Below are positions 43,710 to 53,024 of a stretch of 64,000 nt of DNA, piece after piece. Where the stretch lies: positions 558,001 to 622,000 of the forward strand of contig NZ_BJCL01000002.1 of NCBI RefSeq assembly GCF_005403045.1. Direction: 5' to 3'. A program made the position numbers and the translations under genes. The notes beneath the pieces are model-generated. The model saw only the letters and a list, made by a program, of their open reading frames with translations, was not told the origin of the DNA and did no database searches. This stretch comes from Pseudaquabacterium pictum (GTDB lineage: Bacteria; Pseudomonadota; Gammaproteobacteria; Burkholderiales; Burkholderiaceae_C). The number at the start of each line of letters is the position of its first letter. The first letter of the stretch is position 1.

Positions 43710-43795
43710 GCCCGGACGCAGACAGTCCTGACGACTGGCTGCGCCTGGCGAAGCGGCCGAGCTCTGCGAGGCGGTGGGTGCCAGGCAACTGCGCC
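43704..43795 (+). repeat. Dispersed structured repeat, copy 2
   Basis: A 92-base relative of the element at 37584. It starts at the final Gly codon and stop of the DUF2909 gene (GGCTGAGCCCGGAC, the same 14 bases as copy 1). Its hairpin has arms GCAGACAGTC and GACTGGCTGC with one mismatch at the same arm position as copy 1, although the arm sequences differ. Then come the identical 30-base block (43743-43772), GTGGGT, and ACTGCGCC. Confidence 0.8.
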
Positions 43796-43800
43796 CCATG

Positions 43801-43831
43801 AAAAAGGCCGGCTGCAAGCCGGCCTTTGTTT
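43801..43831. terminator. Bidirectional intrinsic terminator between DUF2909 and rplI
   Basis: A perfect 8-bp stem GGCCGGCT / AGCCGGCC with a three-base loop (43806-43824) is flanked by AAAAA on the left and TTTGTTT on the right. On the minus strand it ends the rpsF-priB-rpsR-rplI transcript with a TTTTT run 25 bases past the rplI stop. In the other direction it would stop transcripts from the DUF2909 side. Confidence 0.88.
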
Positions 43832-43848
43832 GCGCAGGCGCAGCAGAC

Positions 43849-44301
43849 TCAGTCGGCCGCAGCGACCACGTGCACGGCCACTTCGACGACCACGTCGCTG
43901 TGCACCGCCACCGACACCGGGAACTCGCCCAGGGCCTTCAGCGGGCCGTTGGGCATGCGCACCTGGGCCTTGGCCACGTCGAAGCCCATCTTCTTCAGGC
44001 TGTCAGCCACGTCGGCATTGGTCACCGAGCCGAACAGGCGGCCGTCCACACCGGCCTTCTGGGCGATGGTGACGGTCTTGCCGCCCAGCTTCTCGCCGAC
44101 GGCTTGCGCGGCGGCCAGCTTCTCGGCGGCGGTCTTCTCCAGCTCCGCACGGCGGGCTTCGAATTCCGCGATGGCGGTGGTGGTGGCGCGGCGGGCTTGC
44201 TTGGTGGGGATCAGGAAGTTGCGGGCGTAGCCGTCCTTCACCTTGACCACATCACCCAGGTTGCCCAGGTTGGCCACTTTTTCGAGCAGGATCACTTGCA
44301 T
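43849..44301 (-). CDS. rplI: 50S ribosomal protein L9
   Basis: A 150-residue L9. The N-terminal domain has [32 protein letters not shown]; a long connecting helix ([20 protein letters not shown]) leads to the C-terminal domain ([28 protein letters not shown]). It binds 23S rRNA domain V. Last gene of the rpsF operon, followed by a strong terminator; dnaB, which follows in many relatives, is not next to it. Confidence 0.97.
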   Translation of the reverse strand: MQVILLEKVANLGNLGDVVKVKDGYARNFLIPTKQARRATTTAIAEFEARRAELEKTAAEKLAAAQAVGEKLGGKTVTIAQKAGVDGRLFGSVTNADVADSLKKMGFDVAKAQVRMPNGPLKALGEFPVSVAVHSDVVVEVAVHVVAAAD

Positions 44302-44314
44302 GGTGTGTGCTCCT

Positions 44315-44605
44315 TCAGACGCGGTGCTGGTCGCTGTACGGCACCAGCGCCAGGAAGCGCGCGCGCTTGATGGCGACGGTCAGCTGGCGTTGGTAGAAGG
44401 CACGCGTGCCGGTCAGGCGGGCGGGCGTGATCTTGCCGTTCTCGCCGATGAAGTCACGCAGGGTGTCCACATCCTTGTAGTCGATCTCTTCGACGTTGGC
44501 GACGGTGAAACGGCAGAAGCGCTTGCGCTTGAACAGCAGCGATTGCGTGTTGCGCTTGGGCTTGCGGTCCTTGGAGAACTTACCTTTACCACGGGGCGGG
44601 GGCAT
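44315..44605 (-). CDS. rpsR: 30S ribosomal protein S18
   Basis: A 96-residue S18 with the conserved [19 protein letters not shown] and the [30 protein letters not shown] helix region. It forms a heterodimer with S6, encoded in the same operon, on the 30S platform. It starts 12 bases after priB. Confidence 0.97.
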   Translation of the reverse strand: MPPPRGKGKFSKDRKPKRNTQSLLFKRKRFCRFTVANVEEIDYKDVDTLRDFIGENGKITPARLTGTRAFYQRQLTVAIKRARFLALVPYSDQHRV

Positions 44606-44617
44606 GGTGCACCTCTT

Positions 44618-44947
44618 TCAGATGGGTGCCGGGCGATCGGTGCCCGGCGTTGAATCAGGGGGATCGGGTGTCAGCTCGGTGATGTGGAACAGCATGCCGC
44701 GGCCGTTGCGTGCCATGCCCAGGAAGCCGCCGAACAGGCCGGTGGATCCGAGGGCCAGTGCACCCAGGGGCCGTGACAACGCGCCGATGGCCAGGGCCTT
44801 GATCTCCAGCGAGACCTGGCGTGGCTGCCCGTCTTCGGTGACCGTGCTGCTGTGCTGCAGCTTGCAGTCGATGGCCGGAAGACCGGCGGGCGTGTAGCGC
44901 ACGGCGCCCCGCTCGACCAGCTGTGCCGACAGAACCAGACGGTTCAT
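44618..44947 (-). CDS. priB: Primosomal replication protein N (PriB)
   Basis: A 109-residue single OB-fold protein related to SSB: NRLVLSAQLVERGAVRYTPAG, then IDCKLQHSSTVTEDGQPRQVSLEIKALAIG. PriB loads the replicative helicase with PriA and DnaT at stalled forks. Its position between rpsF and rpsR is conserved in beta- and gammaproteobacteria. The C-terminus has a short Pro/Asp-rich tail (PDPPDSTPGTDRPAPI) beyond the OB fold. Confidence 0.93.
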   Translation of the reverse strand: MNRLVLSAQLVERGAVRYTPAGLPAIDCKLQHSSTVTEDGQPRQVSLEIKALAIGALSRPLGALALGSTGLFGGFLGMARNGRGMLFHITELTPDPPDSTPGTDRPAPI

Positions 44948-44984
44948 CGGCAGTGCCGGCTGCGGTGCGGCAGGGCCGTTCCAA

Positions 44985-45350
44985 TCAGGCGCTGGCCTCC
45001 GGTGCGGGGGCCTTGCGGGCTTCTTCCTTCTCGACCGCCTTCATCATGACCGACGGGCTGGTCTCGGCCTTGGCCTTCACCACCGTCAGGTGGCGCAGCA
45101 CGGCGTCGTTGAAACGGAAGCCGGTCTCGATTTCAGCCAGGGTGTCCTTGCTGCACTCGATGTTCAGGCACACGTAGTGCGCCTTGCCAAGCTTCTGGAT
45201 CTGGTAGGCCAGCTGACGGCGGCCCCAGTCTTCGACACGGTGCACCTTGCCGGCGGCGGCGGTGACGATGCCCTTGTAACGTTCCAGCATGGCCGGAACC
45301 TGCTCGCTCTGATCCGGGTGGATCAGGAGCACGATCTCATAGTGACGCAT
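44985..45350 (-). CDS. rpsF: 30S ribosomal protein S6
   Basis: A 121-residue S6. It has [25 protein letters not shown] at the N-terminus and [28 protein letters not shown] in the middle. The C-terminal ~25 residues are an Ala/Glu/Lys tail. The start MRHYE has an AAGGAG ribosome site; in-frame sequence upstream belongs to the leader. First gene of the four-gene operon. Confidence 0.97.
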   Translation of the reverse strand: MRHYEIVLLIHPDQSEQVPAMLERYKGIVTAAAGKVHRVEDWGRRQLAYQIQKLGKAHYVCLNIECSKDTLAEIETGFRFNDAVLRHLTVVKAKAETSPSVMMKAVEKEEARKAPAPEASA

Positions 45351-45482
45351 GGACACTCCTTGTGGTTTCCGTGCCTTGTTCAGGCCCGGAAGCTGCCCGC
45401 CCAGCGACATGCAGGCGGTGCAGCAAGCGCCGTTCCACCAGCGTCATCCGGTGGCCCAGCAGAGGGAAAGCCCGCGATTATA
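45351..45482 (-). promoter_or_regulatory. rpsF operon promoter and structured leader
   Basis: A perfect TATAAT -10 box on the minus strand (45482-45477) overlaps the TAA stop of the symporter gene; no good -35 was seen. Transcription from it would give a leader of about 120 bases. In the leader a CCACC...GGTGG stem encloses an apical region with CCG and GAUGACG. S6:S18 complexes repress their own operon in many bacteria by binding a leader hairpin with a CCG element that mimics their 16S rRNA site; this is a candidate for it, judged only by eye. Confidence 0.55.
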
Positions 45483-47598
45483 GCGCGGATGGCGGGCCGG
45501 AGCGTGGATGCTCGGCCGGCCAGGGCTCGGGCTGGCGCAGCCGCTCGGCCATCGCCTGCTCGGCCGGCCCCGGCGCGGGTGTGATCAGGCTGACCACCAG
45601 CAGCACCACGCAGCCCAGCGGCACGCCGAAGACGCCGGCGGCCACCGGGTCGATGCCGAACCAGCGCAGGTCGGCCCCGGGCTCGCCCAGCCCGAAGAAG
45701 GCCCGCGGCCCGGCCAGGTTGCGGGCCATGTACCAGAGGCACAGGCCGGCGCCAGCCAGCATGCCGGCCACCGCGCCGGCGCGGTTGGCGCGCTTCCAGA
45801 AGATGCCCATCACCAGCGCCGGGAAGAAGGTGGCCGCGGCCAGCGAGAACGCAGCCGAGACGAACGGCAGGATGGCGGTGATGCGCAGCGAGGCCACCCA
45901 GGCCGCCAGCACCGCGGTGACCAGCACCATCAGCTTGCTGAACATCACCCGCTTGATGGCCGAGGCGTTGGGCCGCACGATGCGGAAGAAGAAGTCGTGC
46001 GACAGCGCGTTGCTGATGGTCAGCAACAGGCCGTCGGCGGTGGACAGCGCCGCCGCCAATCCGCCGGCGGCCACCAGGTAGGTGACGACCAGCGGCAGGC
46101 CGCCCAGCTCGGGCGCGGCCAGCACGATCATGTCGGCGCCCAGGCGCAGCTCGGCGAACTGCAGGAAGCCGTCGCCGTTGATGTCCTGCACCGACACCAG
46201 CGACGGATCGAGCTTGCTCCAGCGGCGGATCCATTCCGGCAGGCTGCCGAAGCTGGTGCCCACCAGCTCGGTGAACACCTGGTACTTGACCAGCACCGCC
46301 AGCGCCGGCGCGCTGAGGTAGAGCAGCACGATGAAGCTCAGCGACCAGCCGACCGAGCGCCGCGTCTGCGACACCGACGGCGTGGTGTAGTAGCGCGTCA
46401 GCACGTGCGGCAGCGCCGCCGTGCCCAGCATCAGGCAGAAGACCAGCGCCAGGAAATTGGCCCGCGCCTGGGTGCCGGCCGGCCCGGCGGCCTCCACCTG
46501 GCCAGCCTGCGGTGCCAGTCCGGCCAGGGGCTGGGCCTGGGCCAGGGCCTGGTCGCGCTCGCGCTGGTAGGCGGCGCGGGCCTCGGGCTCGCTGCGCGGC
46601 ATGCGCTCCAGGCGGCGCTCGGCCTGCTGGATCTGGGCCAGCGGCGCGTTCTCGGCATGCATGCGCTCGATCTCGCGGCCCAGCAGCTCGGCATCGCTGG
46701 CCATGGCCGCGGGCACGTCGCGCAGCTTGCGCTGGGCCTCCTCGGCACGTTCGGTCAGGAGGCGGCGGACCTCGATCTCGGCCGGGTCGGCCAGCAGCTG
46801 GGCCTCGCGTTCGCTGACCACCTTCAGCTGCTGGTTGTAGGTGAACACCGGCAGCCACGAGCCGGTCTGGTTGTGGCTGAGCCACAGCACCGGCACGGTG
46901 TACGCGATGATCAGCACGATGTACTGCGCCACCTGGGTCCAGGTGACGGCGCGCATGCCGCCCAGGAAGCTGCACACCAGCACGCCGCCCAGGCCGACGA
47001 AGACGCCGATCTCGAACGAGAAGCCGGTGAGGTGCGAGGTGACCAGGCCGACGCCATAGACCTGCACCACCACGTAGACGAAGCTCACCAGCACGGTGGC
47101 CGCCACGGCGATCAACCGCACCGCCTGGCCGCCGTAGCGCGCCCCCAGGAAATCGGGGATGGTGAACTGGCCAAAGCGCCGCAGATACGGTGCCAGCAGG
47201 ATCGCCACCAGGCAGTAGCCACCGGTCCAGCCCAGGATGTAGGCCAGGCCGTCGAAGCCTTGCAGGTAGAGCACGCCGGCCGTGCCGATGAAGCTGGCGG
47301 CCGACATCCAGTCGGCCGCGGTGGCCATGCCGTTGTACATGGCCGGCACACGGCGGCCGGCCACGTAGTACTCGGCCTCGTCGGTGGTGCGGCTGGCCAG
47401 GCCGATGCCGGCGTAGACCAGCACCGTGCCGATGAGGAAGCTGCCGCCGATCCAGCCGCGTGACCAGCCATGCCGTTCCAGCACCGCCAGCAGCACCACG
47501 AACAGCACCACCGCCGCGGTGAACAGCCCGTAGCGGCGGTGCAGCTTGCCGGCGAAGCGGCGGGTGGACTCGGCGCTGCCGGGGCGCAGGCTGGACAT
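45478..47598 (-). CDS. Sodium:solute symporter, VC_2705 / acetate permease (ActP-like) family
   Basis: A 706-residue SSS-family transporter with about 13 membrane helices. Marks are VAGRRVPAMYNGMATAADWMSAASFIG, GYCLVAILLAPYLRRFGQFTIPDFLGARY and LAAALSTADGLLLTISNALSHDFFF. A hydrophilic coiled-coil insert of ~130 residues (about 265-395) and a calcium-loop-like DINGDGFLQFAEL in a later loop are typical of the VC_2705 subgroup. It probably takes up acetate or a related monocarboxylate with Na+. The neighbouring ppsA would fit growth on C2-C3 compounds. Confidence 0.88.
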   Translation of the reverse strand: MSSLRPGSAESTRRFAGKLHRRYGLFTAAVVLFVVLLAVLERHGWSRGWIGGSFLIGTVLVYAGIGLASRTTDEAEYYVAGRRVPAMYNGMATAADWMSAASFIGTAGVLYLQGFDGLAYILGWTGGYCLVAILLAPYLRRFGQFTIPDFLGARYGGQAVRLIAVAATVLVSFVYVVVQVYGVGLVTSHLTGFSFEIGVFVGLGGVLVCSFLGGMRAVTWTQVAQYIVLIIAYTVPVLWLSHNQTGSWLPVFTYNQQLKVVSEREAQLLADPAEIEVRRLLTERAEEAQRKLRDVPAAMASDAELLGREIERMHAENAPLAQIQQAERRLERMPRSEPEARAAYQRERDQALAQAQPLAGLAPQAGQVEAAGPAGTQARANFLALVFCLMLGTAALPHVLTRYYTTPSVSQTRRSVGWSLSFIVLLYLSAPALAVLVKYQVFTELVGTSFGSLPEWIRRWSKLDPSLVSVQDINGDGFLQFAELRLGADMIVLAAPELGGLPLVVTYLVAAGGLAAALSTADGLLLTISNALSHDFFFRIVRPNASAIKRVMFSKLMVLVTAVLAAWVASLRITAILPFVSAAFSLAAATFFPALVMGIFWKRANRAGAVAGMLAGAGLCLWYMARNLAGPRAFFGLGEPGADLRWFGIDPVAAGVFGVPLGCVVLLVVSLITPAPGPAEQAMAERLRQPEPWPAEHPRSGPPSAL

Positions 47599-47636
47599 GG
47601 CGGTTCAGCCTGGCCGGGGCATCGACGGAGGCGGCG

Positions 47637-50033
47637 TCAGCGCGCGGCCAGGCGGGTCCAGGTGTCGACGACCGAATCCGGGTTCAGCGAGATCGAGACG
47701 ATGCCCTCCTGCGCCAGCCAGTCGGCGAAGTCGGGGTGGTCGCTGGGGCCCTGGCCGCAGATGCCGATGTACTTGCCATGCGCACGGCAGGCGGCGATCG
47801 CCCGGCTGATCAGCGCCTTGACAGCCGGATCACGCTCGTCGAAGTCGGCCGCCAGCAGCTCCAGCCCCGAATCCCGGTCCAGGCCCAGGGTGAGCTGGGT
47901 CAGGTCGTTCGAGCCGATGCTCATGCCGTCGAAGTGGGCCAGGAACTGGTCGGCCAGGATCGCGTTGCTGGGCACCTCGCACATCATGATCACCCGCAGG
48001 CCGTTCTGTCCACGCGCCAGACCGCGGTCGGCCAGCAGGCCCACCACCTTCTCGGCCTGGCTGACGGTGCGCACGAAGGGCACCATGATCTCGACGTTGG
48101 TCAGGCCCATGTCGTTGCGCACCCGCTTGATGGCCTCGCATTCCATCGCGAAGGCATCGGCGAAGCCGCCGCTGATGTAGCGGCTGGCACCGCGGAAGCC
48201 CAGCATCGGGTTCTCTTCGTCGGGCTCGTAGCGGCTGCCGCCGATCAGCTTCTTGTACTCGTTGCTCTTGAAGTCGGACAGCCGCACGATCACCGACTTG
48301 GGCCAGAAGGCCGCGGCGATGGTGGCCACGCCCTCGACCAGCTTGTCGACGTAGAAGGCCCGCGGGCTGGCATGGCCACGCGCCACCGATTCGACCGCCT
48401 TCTTCAGATCCGGGTCGATGTTCGGATAGTCGAGGATGGCCTTCGGATGCACGCCGATGTTGTTGTTGATGATGAATTCCAGCCGCGCCAGGCCCACGCC
48501 GCTGTTGGGGATCTGGGCAAAGTCGAAGGCCAGCGTGGGGTTGCCCACGTTCATCATGATCTTCACAGGGCAGTAGGGCAGCTCGCCGCGTTTGACCTCG
48601 GTGACTTCAGTCTCCAGCAGGCCGTCGTAGATGAAGCCGGTGTCGCCCTCGCTGCAGACCACGGTGACGAGCTGGCCGTCGGTCAGGTGCTCGGTGGCGT
48701 CGCCGCAGCCCACCACCGCCGGGATGCCCAGCTCCCGGGCGATGATGGCCGCGTGGCAGGTGCGCCCGCCGCGGTTGGTGACGATGGCGCTGGCCTTCTT
48801 CATCACCGGCTCCCAGTTGGGATCGGTCATGTCGGTGACCAGCACGTCACCCGGCTGCACCTTGTCCATCTCGCTGATGTGCGAGACCAGGCGCACCGGG
48901 CCGGTGCCGATCTTCTGGCCGATGGCGCGGCCCTCGGCCAGCACCGCGCTGTGCCCCTTGAGCTTGTAGCGGTGCTCGGTCTGGCCGGCGGACTGGCTCT
49001 TCACCGTCTCGGGCCGGGCCTGCAGGATGTAGAGCTTGCCGTCCTCGCCGTCCTTGCCCCATTCGATGTCCATCGGCCGCTGGTAGTGCTGCTCGATGAT
49101 CAGCGCGTACTGGGCCAGTTCGGCCACGTCGGCATCGCTCAGTGCATAGCGGTTGCGCAGCTCGGGCGGGTTGTCCACCGTGCGCACCAGCTTGCCGGTG
49201 GCCAGGCGCTCTTCCGTCGGCGCGAACTCCATGCGGATCAGCTTGCTGCCCAGGTTGCGGCGGATGATGGCCTGCTTGCCAGCCTTGAGGCCCGGCTTGT
49301 GCACATAGAACTCGTCGGGGTTGACGGCGCCCTGCACCACCGTCTCGCCCAGGCCGTAGCTGGCGGTGATGAACACCACATCCTCGAAGCCGCTCTCGGT
49401 GTCGATGGTGAACATCACGCCGGCGGCGCCGACATCGCTGCGCACCATGCGCTGCACGCCGGCCGACAGCGCCACGTCGGCATGGGCAAAGCCCTTGTGC
49501 ACCCGGTAGCTGATGGCGCGGTCGTTGTAGAGGCTGGCGAAGACCTCCTTCATCTTGTGCAGCACGTCGTCGATGCCGTGCACGTTCAGGAAGGTCTCCT
49601 GCTGGCCGGCGAACGATGCATCAGGCAGGTCTTCGGCGGTGGCCGACGAGCGCACCGCGAAGCTGGCCGCCGGGTTGCCGGCGGTCAGCTCGCCGAACGA
49701 TGCGCGCACGGCCGCCTCGAAATCCGGCGGGAACGGCGCGTCGGTCACCCACTGGCGGATCTCGGCGCCGGCCTTGGCCAGGGCGTTGACGTCGTCGGTG
49801 TCCAGCGCGTCGAGCCGGGCGTTGATCTTCTCGGTGAGGCCGCCGAACTTCAGGAACTCGCGGAAGGCATGGGCGGTGGTGGCAAAGCCGCCGGGCACGC
49901 GCACGCCGGTGGCGGCGAGCTGGCTGATCATCTCGCCGAGGCTGGCGTTCTTGCCGCCAACCACCTCGACGTCATGCATTCTCAGGTGTTCGAACGGGAG
50001 GACCAGGGCGGTCGCCAGATGGGTGGAAGACAT
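47637..50033 (-). CDS. ppsA: Phosphoenolpyruvate synthase (pyruvate, water dikinase)
   Basis: A 798-residue enzyme converting pyruvate and ATP to phosphoenolpyruvate, AMP and phosphate for gluconeogenesis. The N-terminal ATP-grasp domain has [16 protein letters not shown] and [23 protein letters not shown]. The swivelling domain has the phosphohistidine His427 in GGRTCHAAI. The C-terminal PEP/pyruvate barrel has [19 protein letters not shown] and [19 protein letters not shown]. It is divergent from the gene for its regulatory kinase/phosphorylase, 271 bases away. Confidence 0.97.
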   Translation of the reverse strand: MSSTHLATALVLPFEHLRMHDVEVVGGKNASLGEMISQLAATGVRVPGGFATTAHAFREFLKFGGLTEKINARLDALDTDDVNALAKAGAEIRQWVTDAPFPPDFEAAVRASFGELTAGNPAASFAVRSSATAEDLPDASFAGQQETFLNVHGIDDVLHKMKEVFASLYNDRAISYRVHKGFAHADVALSAGVQRMVRSDVGAAGVMFTIDTESGFEDVVFITASYGLGETVVQGAVNPDEFYVHKPGLKAGKQAIIRRNLGSKLIRMEFAPTEERLATGKLVRTVDNPPELRNRYALSDADVAELAQYALIIEQHYQRPMDIEWGKDGEDGKLYILQARPETVKSQSAGQTEHRYKLKGHSAVLAEGRAIGQKIGTGPVRLVSHISEMDKVQPGDVLVTDMTDPNWEPVMKKASAIVTNRGGRTCHAAIIARELGIPAVVGCGDATEHLTDGQLVTVVCSEGDTGFIYDGLLETEVTEVKRGELPYCPVKIMMNVGNPTLAFDFAQIPNSGVGLARLEFIINNNIGVHPKAILDYPNIDPDLKKAVESVARGHASPRAFYVDKLVEGVATIAAAFWPKSVIVRLSDFKSNEYKKLIGGSRYEPDEENPMLGFRGASRYISGGFADAFAMECEAIKRVRNDMGLTNVEIMVPFVRTVSQAEKVVGLLADRGLARGQNGLRVIMMCEVPSNAILADQFLAHFDGMSIGSNDLTQLTLGLDRDSGLELLAADFDERDPAVKALISRAIAACRAHGKYIGICGQGPSDHPDFADWLAQEGIVSISLNPDSVVDTWTRLAAR

Positions 50034-50304
50034 GGGAAAACTCCGGGATGGTGGGAAAAGCGGGCGGCGGTCGCGCTGTCACCATCCACCGGGCCGGCCC
50101 ACACGCCTGCGCCCGCAGCGGCACAGCGCTGGCTCTCGGGGGCGTGGCAGGCGGGGCACATGGCGGGTTGGGAGCGCGTGCGGCAGGTGTCGGGTGGCAA
50201 GGCGCCGGCAGGGCACGGCGCTTGCAAGAAGCGGTCCATTCTAAGGACGATGCCGCCTATCATGGGCCGTCGCCCCCCCCATCTCTGCACAGCATCCCAC
50301 CACC

Positions 50305-51129
50305 ATGCCCAACCGCAGCGTGTTCTTTGTCTCGGATGGCACCGGCATCACCGCCGAAACCTTCGGCAATTCCATCCTGGCGCAGTTCCCGGCTTTGCCG
50401 CGCCATGTGCGCCGGCCGTTCATCGAGACGCCCGACAAGGCCCGCGAGGTGCTGGCCGAGATCAACCAGGTGGCCGACACCGAGGGCAAGCGGCCGATCG
50501 TCTTCATCACCCTGGTCGACGACGCGGTGCGCCAGATCATCACCGGGCCCGACTGCCGGGGCATGGTGCTCGACATCCTGCAGGCCTTCGTGGTGCCGCT
50601 GGAGGCCGAGTTCGGCGTCAAGAGCAACCACCGGGTGGGCCGCTTCTCCGACGCGGCCAAGAGCAGCGAGTACAACGAGCGCATCGAGGCGATCAACTTC
50701 AGCCTGGCGCATGACGATGGCCAGTCGGCCCGCAACCTGGCCAGCGCCGACGTGATCCTGCTGGGCGTCAGCCGCAGCGGCAAGACGCCCACCAGCCTGT
50801 ACCTGGCGATGCAGCACGGCATCAAGGCCGCCAACTATCCGTTGATCCCCGAGGACTTCGAGCGCCACAAGCTGCCCACGCCGCTGGCGCCCTACCTGAG
50901 CAAGTGCTTCGGCCTGACGATCGACCCGGAACGCCTGAGCCAGATCCGCAACGAGCGCCGCCCCGGCAGCAAGTACGCCGCGCTGGAGAACTGCCGCTAC
51001 GAGGTGCGCGAGGCCGAGGCGATGATGCGGCGCAGCGGTGTCAGCTGGTTGAGCAGCACGCACAAGTCGATCGAGGAGATCGCCACCACCATCCTGCGTG
51101 ACATCCGGCCCGATCGGCTGATCTACTAG
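50305..51129 (+). CDS. ppsR: PEP synthase regulatory protein (bifunctional kinase/pyrophosphorylase)
   Basis: A 274-residue DUF299-family protein that inactivates PEP synthase by ADP-dependent phosphorylation of a Thr and reactivates it by phosphate-dependent removal. Marks are VFFVSDGTGITAETFGNSIL at the N-terminus and the P-loop-like GVSRSGKT (residues 154-161) followed by PTSLYLAMQHGIKAANYPL. The C-terminal TIDPERLSQIRNERRPGSKY block is conserved. The divergent layout with ppsA is typical. A run of eight C lies just upstream of the gene. Confidence 0.95.
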   Translation: MPNRSVFFVSDGTGITAETFGNSILAQFPALPRHVRRPFIETPDKAREVLAEINQVADTEGKRPIVFITLVDDAVRQIITGPDCRGMVLDILQAFVVPLEAEFGVKSNHRVGRFSDAAKSSEYNERIEAINFSLAHDDGQSARNLASADVILLGVSRSGKTPTSLYLAMQHGIKAANYPLIPEDFERHKLPTPLAPYLSKCFGLTIDPERLSQIRNERRPGSKYAALENCRYEVREAEAMMRRSGVSWLSSTHKSIEEIATTILRDIRPDRLIY

Positions 51130-51174
51130 CGCTGCAGCCCTTCAGCCGCCGGCGTGGCGGCCGATGTCCCCGGG

Positions 51175-52998
51175 ATGATCCGCTGGCATCCGTGGGGCCC
51201 GATCGCAGGCAGGCGTGCGCTGCTGGCGCTGCTGCTGGCTGTCCTGCTGCCATGGTGCGCGGTGCAGGCCGCGGCGCCCGACGCCCATCCGGCGCCCGCC
51301 CTGGTGCTGGGCCCGCAGACGTCGGCGGCGGAACTGTGGCAGGCGCTGCGCGTGCGCACCGGCCTGCCTGGCGGCACCCACCTCGCCAACCTGCCCGCCG
51401 GCCTGGACGGCTGGCGCGCCGCACCGCCGACCACCGGCAACCTGGGCCCGCAGCGGCAGGCCGTGGCCCTGCGGCTGGACTGGGTGGTGGCCGCCGGCAG
51501 CGGCGGCGACTGGATGCTGGAGATCGACTACCCGTCGCTCGACCACATCGAGCTGCAGTTGCTGGGCCCGGGTGGCCGCATGCAGCGCTGGACCCTGGGC
51601 GATGCCCACCCGTTCAGCCAGCGCACGGTGGCCAGCCGGGCGTTCGCCGTGCCGCTGGAGCTGCAAGCAGGCCAGACCTACCAGCTGCTGGGCGTGGTGC
51701 GCACCACCGGCAGCATGATCCTGCCGATCCGGCTGGTGCGGCCCGAGGCCTTCCGGATGGATGAATCCCGCGCCGTGCTGCTGCAGGGCTGGCTGGGTGG
51801 CTCACTGTTCTGCCTGCTGGTCTACGCCCTGTCGCTCGGTCGGGCACTGCGCGAGCCGGCACACCTGTGGTTTGCGCTGAACGTGCTGGGCACCGGCCTC
51901 TTCTTCTTCAGTTACGAAGGCCTGGGCATGCAGCATGTCTGGGGCGAGGTGGCCTGGGCGCGCGACAAGATCACGATGCTCGCCGCGCTGCTGGGCCTGG
52001 GCAGCGCCTTCCTGTACGTGGACGCGGTGCTCGACCTGGCCCGGCATTCGCCCTGGCTCAGCCGCACCATGCGCGGCCTGGCGCTGCTGCTGGCGGCGGC
52101 GCTGGTGCTGTTCGCGCTGGGTGGCATCGACTACCGCACGGCCTACCTGGCGAATGTGGTGCTGAGCCCGGCGCCGCTGATCCTGGCGCTGCCCATGGCC
52201 TGGCGCCTGGCCCAGGCCGGCGACCGGGTGGCGCGCACCCTGCTGGTGGGCTGGGCGGTGTTCGGCGCCTGCGCGCTGTGCTTCACGTTGCTGCAGCGCG
52301 GCCTGCTGCCGATGGGTTTCTGGACCGGCCATGCCTTCCAGTTCGGCACGCTGGTCGAGCTGATGACCTGGATGGCGGTGCTGGGGTCACGCACCCGCGC
52401 CAGCCACCTGGCCGGTGTGCTGGCGGTGCGCGAACGCGACCTGCTGGCCACCATCGCCCAGACCGACGCGCTGACCGGCCTGCTCAACCGCCGCGGCCTG
52501 CAGGCGGTGGCCGAGCCGCTGCTGGCCCGCTGCGACACCCGCCGTGTCCATGCGGTCTACCTGATCGACCTGGATCGCTTCAAGCCGATCAACGACCAGC
52601 ATGGCCATGACGCGGGCGACATGGTGCTGCGCAGCCTGGCCGACCGCCTGAAAGCGGCAGTGCACCCCGACGACCTGGTGGCCCGCATCGGCGGCGACGA
52701 GTTCGTGGTGATGACCGCCCGGCTGGACCGCGATGCCGACGCTGGTGCCCGGGCGCTGGGACAGCGGCTGCTGCAGACCGTGGCCCGGCCGTTCGACCTG
52801 GACGGCCATGCGCTGGACCTGGGCATGACCGTGGGCTATGCGCTGGCCCCGCACGACGGCCGGGTGCTGGGCGACCTGCTCAAGCGCGCCGATGCGGCGA
52901 TGTACGCCGGCAAGCTGGCGGGCCGCGGTGGAGTGCGGCGCGGTGCGGCCAGTGCCGGCATGGCGGTGGAACACCACGACGCCGAGCCGGCGCATTGA
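51175..52998 (+). CDS. Diguanylate cyclase with 7TMR-DISM sensor region
   Basis: A ~607-residue membrane signalling protein. A signal peptide (ALLALLLAVLLPWCAVQAA) precedes a periplasmic beta-rich DISM-extracellular domain, about seven membrane helices (for example GSLFCLLVYALSLGRAL, ALLLAAALVLFALGGI, MAVLGSRTRASHLAGVLAV), and a cytoplasmic GGDEF domain. The active motif RIGGDEF is intact, with LTGLLNRRGL upstream, so c-di-GMP synthesis is expected. The inhibitory I-site RxxD reads HPDD, so product inhibition may be absent. A GTG start 21 bases upstream (51154) is an alternative. The ligand of the sensor part is unknown. Confidence 0.85.
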   Translation: MIRWHPWGPIAGRRALLALLLAVLLPWCAVQAAAPDAHPAPALVLGPQTSAAELWQALRVRTGLPGGTHLANLPAGLDGWRAAPPTTGNLGPQRQAVALRLDWVVAAGSGGDWMLEIDYPSLDHIELQLLGPGGRMQRWTLGDAHPFSQRTVASRAFAVPLELQAGQTYQLLGVVRTTGSMILPIRLVRPEAFRMDESRAVLLQGWLGGSLFCLLVYALSLGRALREPAHLWFALNVLGTGLFFFSYEGLGMQHVWGEVAWARDKITMLAALLGLGSAFLYVDAVLDLARHSPWLSRTMRGLALLLAAALVLFALGGIDYRTAYLANVVLSPAPLILALPMAWRLAQAGDRVARTLLVGWAVFGACALCFTLLQRGLLPMGFWTGHAFQFGTLVELMTWMAVLGSRTRASHLAGVLAVRERDLLATIAQTDALTGLLNRRGLQAVAEPLLARCDTRRVHAVYLIDLDRFKPINDQHGHDAGDMVLRSLADRLKAAVHPDDLVARIGGDEFVVMTARLDRDADAGARALGQRLLQTVARPFDLDGHALDLGMTVGYALAPHDGRVLGDLLKRADAAMYAGKLAGRGGVRRGAASAGMAVEHHDAEPAH

Positions 52999-53024
52999 TG
53001 CGCAGGCCGGCACAGGTCGCCCGG

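Noticed and set aside
50268-50280. Run of eight C before ppsR as a possible phase-variable tract
   Set aside because: It lies outside the coding region, is short, and ppsR is a housekeeping gene; chance is likely in GC-rich DNA.
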